DNA of 64,000 nucleotides from Rhodocyclaceae bacterium (lineage in GTDB: Bacteria; Pseudomonadota; Gammaproteobacteria; Burkholderiales; Rhodocyclaceae): NCBI GenBank assembly GCA_023230455.1, contig JALNXH010000004.1:1-64000 (forward strand), given 5' to 3'. The notes below the pieces were generated by a model, which saw only the letters and a list, made by a program, of their open reading frames with translations, did no database searches and was not told the DNA's origin. The translations under genes and the position numbers were made by a program. Below, in pieces: positions 61,700-64,000 of this stretch. Positions within the stretch are counted from its first letter, which is position 1. Each line of letters opens with the position of its first letter.

Positions 61700-62463
61700 T
61701 GTGCCTGGTATTGCTGGCCTGGCAGGTACACCCAGAGTTTCCTCTGGTCGTCGCCGCCAACCGCGACGAGTTTCATGCCCGGCCGAGCGCCGCGGCCGAG
61801 TTCTGGAATGACCATCCGCAGGTTCTCGCCGGCCGCGACCTGAGCGCCGGCGGCACCTGGATGGGCATCACCCGTAGCGAGCGCTTTGCCGCACTGACCA
61901 ACTACCGCGATCCAGCGCAGATGCGTTCCGCTGCGCCGTCGCGCGGTGCGCTGGTCAGCGATTTCCTGACCGGGACTCAATCGCCCTGGCAATACGCGAA
62001 GCAGGTCGCGAACGGCAGCGCGGCCTACAACGGATTCAATCTGTTGGTCGGCGACGGCCACGAATTGGCCTGGTACAGCAATATGGACGATGAAATACGG
62101 TTGCTGGAACCCGGCATTTACGGCCTTTCCAACGAACTCCTAGATACGCCGTGGCCCAAAGTGCGGGAAGCCAAATCCGCGCTCGGCGACAGCCTTGCCG
62201 CCCTGCCCGACGACACGCCGCTGTTCCGCCTGCTGCGCGACGATCGCCGCCACCCCGACGAGCAGTTACCGCGCACCGGCGTCAGCCTCGATCTGGAACG
62301 CATGCTCTCCGCCGCTTTCATCCGCAGTCCGAATTACGGCACGCGCAGTTCGACCGTCCTGATCCGCGACCGCGGCGGCCATACCGTTTTCGACGAACAG
62401 ACCTGGCAGCCAGACGGTCTACCGGGCGAGCGACGACGTTTTTCCTTCAACAGCGCAGCCTGA
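61699..62463 (+). CDS. NRDE/TANGO2 family protein
   Basis: The 254-residue protein starts MCLVLLAWQVHPEFPLVVAANRDEFHARP and so contains the NRDE motif that defines the family of the eukaryotic TANGO2 protein. GTWMGITRSERFAALTNYRDP and GFNLLVGDG follow. TANGO2 family members have been linked to haem trafficking, but the bacterial role is not settled. Its ATG overlaps the ygfZ stop, so the two are co-translated. Its 3' end overlaps the L,D-transpeptidase fusion gene on the other strand by 17 bases. Confidence 0.86.
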   Translation: MCLVLLAWQVHPEFPLVVAANRDEFHARPSAAAEFWNDHPQVLAGRDLSAGGTWMGITRSERFAALTNYRDPAQMRSAAPSRGALVSDFLTGTQSPWQYAKQVANGSAAYNGFNLLVGDGHELAWYSNMDDEIRLLEPGIYGLSNELLDTPWPKVREAKSALGDSLAALPDDTPLFRLLRDDRRHPDEQLPRTGVSLDLERMLSAAFIRSPNYGTRSSTVLIRDRGGHTVFDEQTWQPDGLPGERRRFSFNSAA

Positions 62464-63343
62464 CCATCTGCCGGTGCGGCAGGCCGGCTTCCATGAAAAC
62501 GTCGCCCTCGGCGACAAAACCGAAGCCGACATAGAAGCCTTCGGCGTAAGTCTGCGCATGCAGCGTCAATTGCCGCAAGCCACGGGCATCGGCCTCGTCC
62601 AGCAGCCGCTCCATCACCGCCCGGCCGACGCCCTTACCGCGCCACGCAGGCAATACGGCAAAGCGGCCGAGATGTCCGTCGGGAAGCAAACGGCCGGTGG
62701 CGATCGGTTCTCCTCCCGGGCCGGTGGCCAGCGCATGGTACGAAATAGCGTCGAAGTCGTCCCACTCGAACTCGGCCGGAACACCCTGCTCCTCAATGAA
62801 AACCTGGCGCCGAATTGCCGCCGCCAGCGGCTCCAGTTCGTGCCAGGAGCCACAGCGCAGCGCATATTCGACGATATTGACCGACGTACCGAGCGGAACC
62901 CGGTCGAACAGCTCAACGATATCGGCATTGCGCATGCGAACACAACCGTGCGATCCCGGTTCGCCCATGGCAACACAATCCGGACTGCCGTGGAGATAGA
63001 TGTAGCGACGCATGGTATCGACCGCGCCCAAACGATTGAAGCCCGGTTCGCAGCCGGACAGCCAAAGAATGCGGGTCAGTATCCAGTCGCGATCGGGATG
63101 CTCTGTCTGTAATTGCGGCGACCAGATTTCGCCGGTTGGGCGCCGACCGACAAACACAGTGTCCGCCGGCAGGCCTGAGCCGATCTTGGCGCGCACGATA
63201 TGCCTACCGCGCGGCGTGCGATAGCTACCCGCCTGCTCGCCGGCGCCGCGGGCAGCCGTCGACACCGCATAACGACGCAGCAGATGCCCGCCGTCCTCGC
63301 GCAATTCGAGGGATTGTGCGGGCAAGCTGATGTGCAGGCGCAC
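62447..63343 (-). CDS. L,D-transpeptidase (YkuD) fused to a GNAT acetyltransferase
   Basis: One frame of 298 residues joins two domains. Residues 1-155 form a YkuD L,D-transpeptidase with YIYLHGS (His118) and GEPGSHGCVRM (His132, Cys134, Arg136). Residues 160-298 form an ElaA-like GNAT with RRQVFIEEQGVPAEFEWDDFD, LGRFAVLPAWRGKGVGRAVM (acetyl-CoA loop 235-240) and YVGFGF. There is no signal peptide or membrane helix, which is unusual for a peptidoglycan cross-linking enzyme. It starts right after the tadA stop, so the two are probably co-transcribed. The fusion is seen directly; the function of the pair is unknown. Confidence 0.85.
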   Translation of the reverse strand: MRLHISLPAQSLELREDGGHLLRRYAVSTAARGAGEQAGSYRTPRGRHIVRAKIGSGLPADTVFVGRRPTGEIWSPQLQTEHPDRDWILTRILWLSGCEPGFNRLGAVDTMRRYIYLHGSPDCVAMGEPGSHGCVRMRNADIVELFDRVPLGTSVNIVEYALRCGSWHELEPLAAAIRRQVFIEEQGVPAEFEWDDFDAISYHALATGPGGEPIATGRLLPDGHLGRFAVLPAWRGKGVGRAVMERLLDEADARGLRQLTLHAQTYAEGFYVGFGFVAEGDVFMEAGLPHRQMVRLRC

Positions 63344-63805
63344 TCAGGCCACCTCGGTGCGATTGCGACGGGCGGCGAAGAAGGACGACAGAAGCTGGCC
63401 ACATTCCCCTGCCAGCACTCCGCCGACAACCTGCGCATGATGGTTGAGGCGGGATTCGGCAAACAGATCGATCACGCTGCCAGCCACCCCGGTCTTTAGA
63501 TCGGCCGCGCCGAACACCACGCGTGCGATCCGCGCATGCATGATCGCACCGCTACACATTGCGCAGGGTTCAAGGGTGACGTAGAGATCGCAACCGGGCA
63601 GTCGGTAATTGCCGAGCGTCCGACCGGCATCGCGCAGTGCCATGATTTCCGCATGGGCCGTCGGGTCGTTGCCACCGATCGGCTGGTTGTAGCCGCGGCC
63701 TACGATGTCCCCGTCCCTGACGACAATGGCCCCGACAGGCACTTCGCCGAACGCTGCCGCTTGGCGGGCCAAATCCAAGGCCTTGCGCATAAAAAGTTCG
63801 TCCAT
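63344..63805 (-). CDS. tadA: tRNA-specific adenosine deaminase
   Basis: TadA converts A34 to inosine in tRNA-Arg(ACG). The 153-residue protein has the zinc motifs HAE at 51-53 and PCAMC at 80-84, with FGEVPVGAIVV, GNYRLPGCDLYVTLEPC and VVFGAADLKTG, all characteristic. The C-terminus is slightly extended. Confidence 0.93.
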   Translation of the reverse strand: MDELFMRKALDLARQAAAFGEVPVGAIVVRDGDIVGRGYNQPIGGNDPTAHAEIMALRDAGRTLGNYRLPGCDLYVTLEPCAMCSGAIMHARIARVVFGAADLKTGVAGSVIDLFAESRLNHHAQVVGGVLAGECGQLLSSFFAARRNRTEVA

Positions 63806-63854
63806 GCCGCCATTATCCTTGAACGGGCATCCGTAGCCCGCTCAAGCGACCCGC

Positions 63855-64000
63855 TCAGGGCATCAGCTCTTTCAGCAACTTGTCTACCTCGCCCTGCGTC
63901 AGTCGGGCTTCCTCGGTGCTGCCGCCGCCCTCGACAACGATAATGGCGCCAACCAGCGCCTTCATCGCCTTGCGGATGGCCTGCCCGGCAAGATCCTGAA
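63855..64000 (-). CDS. C-terminal end of an unidentified protein (truncated by the window)
   Basis: On the minus strand the open frame runs from the window edge to a stop at 63855-63857. The 47 visible residues include AIRKAMKALVGAIIVVEGGG, then a Glu/Lys-rich tail (TQGEVDKLLKELMP). Codon use matches the surrounding genes. I do not recognise the family from this fragment. Confidence 0.5.
   Translation of the reverse strand, partial: QDLAGQAIRKAMKALVGAIIVVEGGGSTEEARLTQGEVDKLLKELMP

Overview
The window reads as a chromosomal stretch of a GC-rich, facultatively denitrifying Betaproteobacterium. The family make-up (napFDAGHBC, NnrS, HflX, DUF1329, DUF748, a YcbZ-like Lon, GH57 enzymes beside a GlgABCP glycogen cluster) fits the Rhodocyclales best, but the taxon is an inference from gene content and not from a marker gene. 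Coding density is high and many neighbouring genes overlap by 1-17 bases. No rRNA, tRNA or CRISPR array was found.

Layout. 1-500: a short Sel1-repeat ORF, then the isolated 3' end (domains V/VI) of a group II intron on the minus strand. 0.5-4.1 kb (minus): alpha/beta hydrolase, HflX GTPase, retropepsin-like protease, CBS protein. 4.3-7.5 kb: pyruvate/2-oxoacid dehydrogenase E1alpha-E1beta-E2 operon without E3. 7.6-14.7 kb: NnrS, MarC, a TrpB-like enzyme, two small exported proteins and a methyltransferase, and a lone GspE/PilB-type ATPase. 14.8-21.2 kb: complete periplasmic nitrate reductase operon napFDAGHBC behind an FNR-type site. 21.2-31.0 kb: a lower-GC island with a Pal-like lipoprotein, a divergent PII protein, an OmpA-like lipoprotein, a membrane-anchored trehalose-6-phosphate synthase, trehalose-phosphatase and a GH15 hydrolase on the minus strand, opposite a sensor kinase and a sigma54-dependent NtrC-type regulator on the plus strand. 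31.1-41.3 kb: DNA-deoxyinosine glycosylase, HtpG (with a clear sigma32 promoter), GreB, DUF1329, FAD dehydrogenase, DUF748 and FAH-family proteins. 41.3-56.5 kb: Lon-like protease, glucokinase, a DUF2934 protein and a glycogen cluster (glgB, glgC, two GH57 enzymes, glgP, glgA). 56.5-64 kb: ankyrin protein, TatD, HolB, Tmk, MltG (minus), YgfZ and NRDE (plus), an L,D-transpeptidase/GNAT fusion, TadA and the C-terminus of an unidentified gene.

How the parts fit. The nap genes give electron flow from quinol through NapC or NapGH to NapAB, with NnrS hinting at nitric oxide handling nearby. The glycogen cluster supplies synthesis (GlgC, GlgA, GlgB) and breakdown (GlgP plus GH57 enzymes), and Glk feeds released glucose back.

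The most interesting segment is the 21-31 kb island. It carries a good -24/-12 (sigma54) promoter reading into the Pal/PII/OmpA/trehalose genes, two identical-architecture dyads (TTGC-N5-GCAA) upstream of it, and an adjacent kinase plus GAFTGA-containing activator. The parsimonious reading is a self-contained, sigma54-controlled envelope-stress or osmotic trehalose module containing a PII protein that has lost its uridylylation tyrosine. That functional reading is inference; the parts are visible in the sequence.
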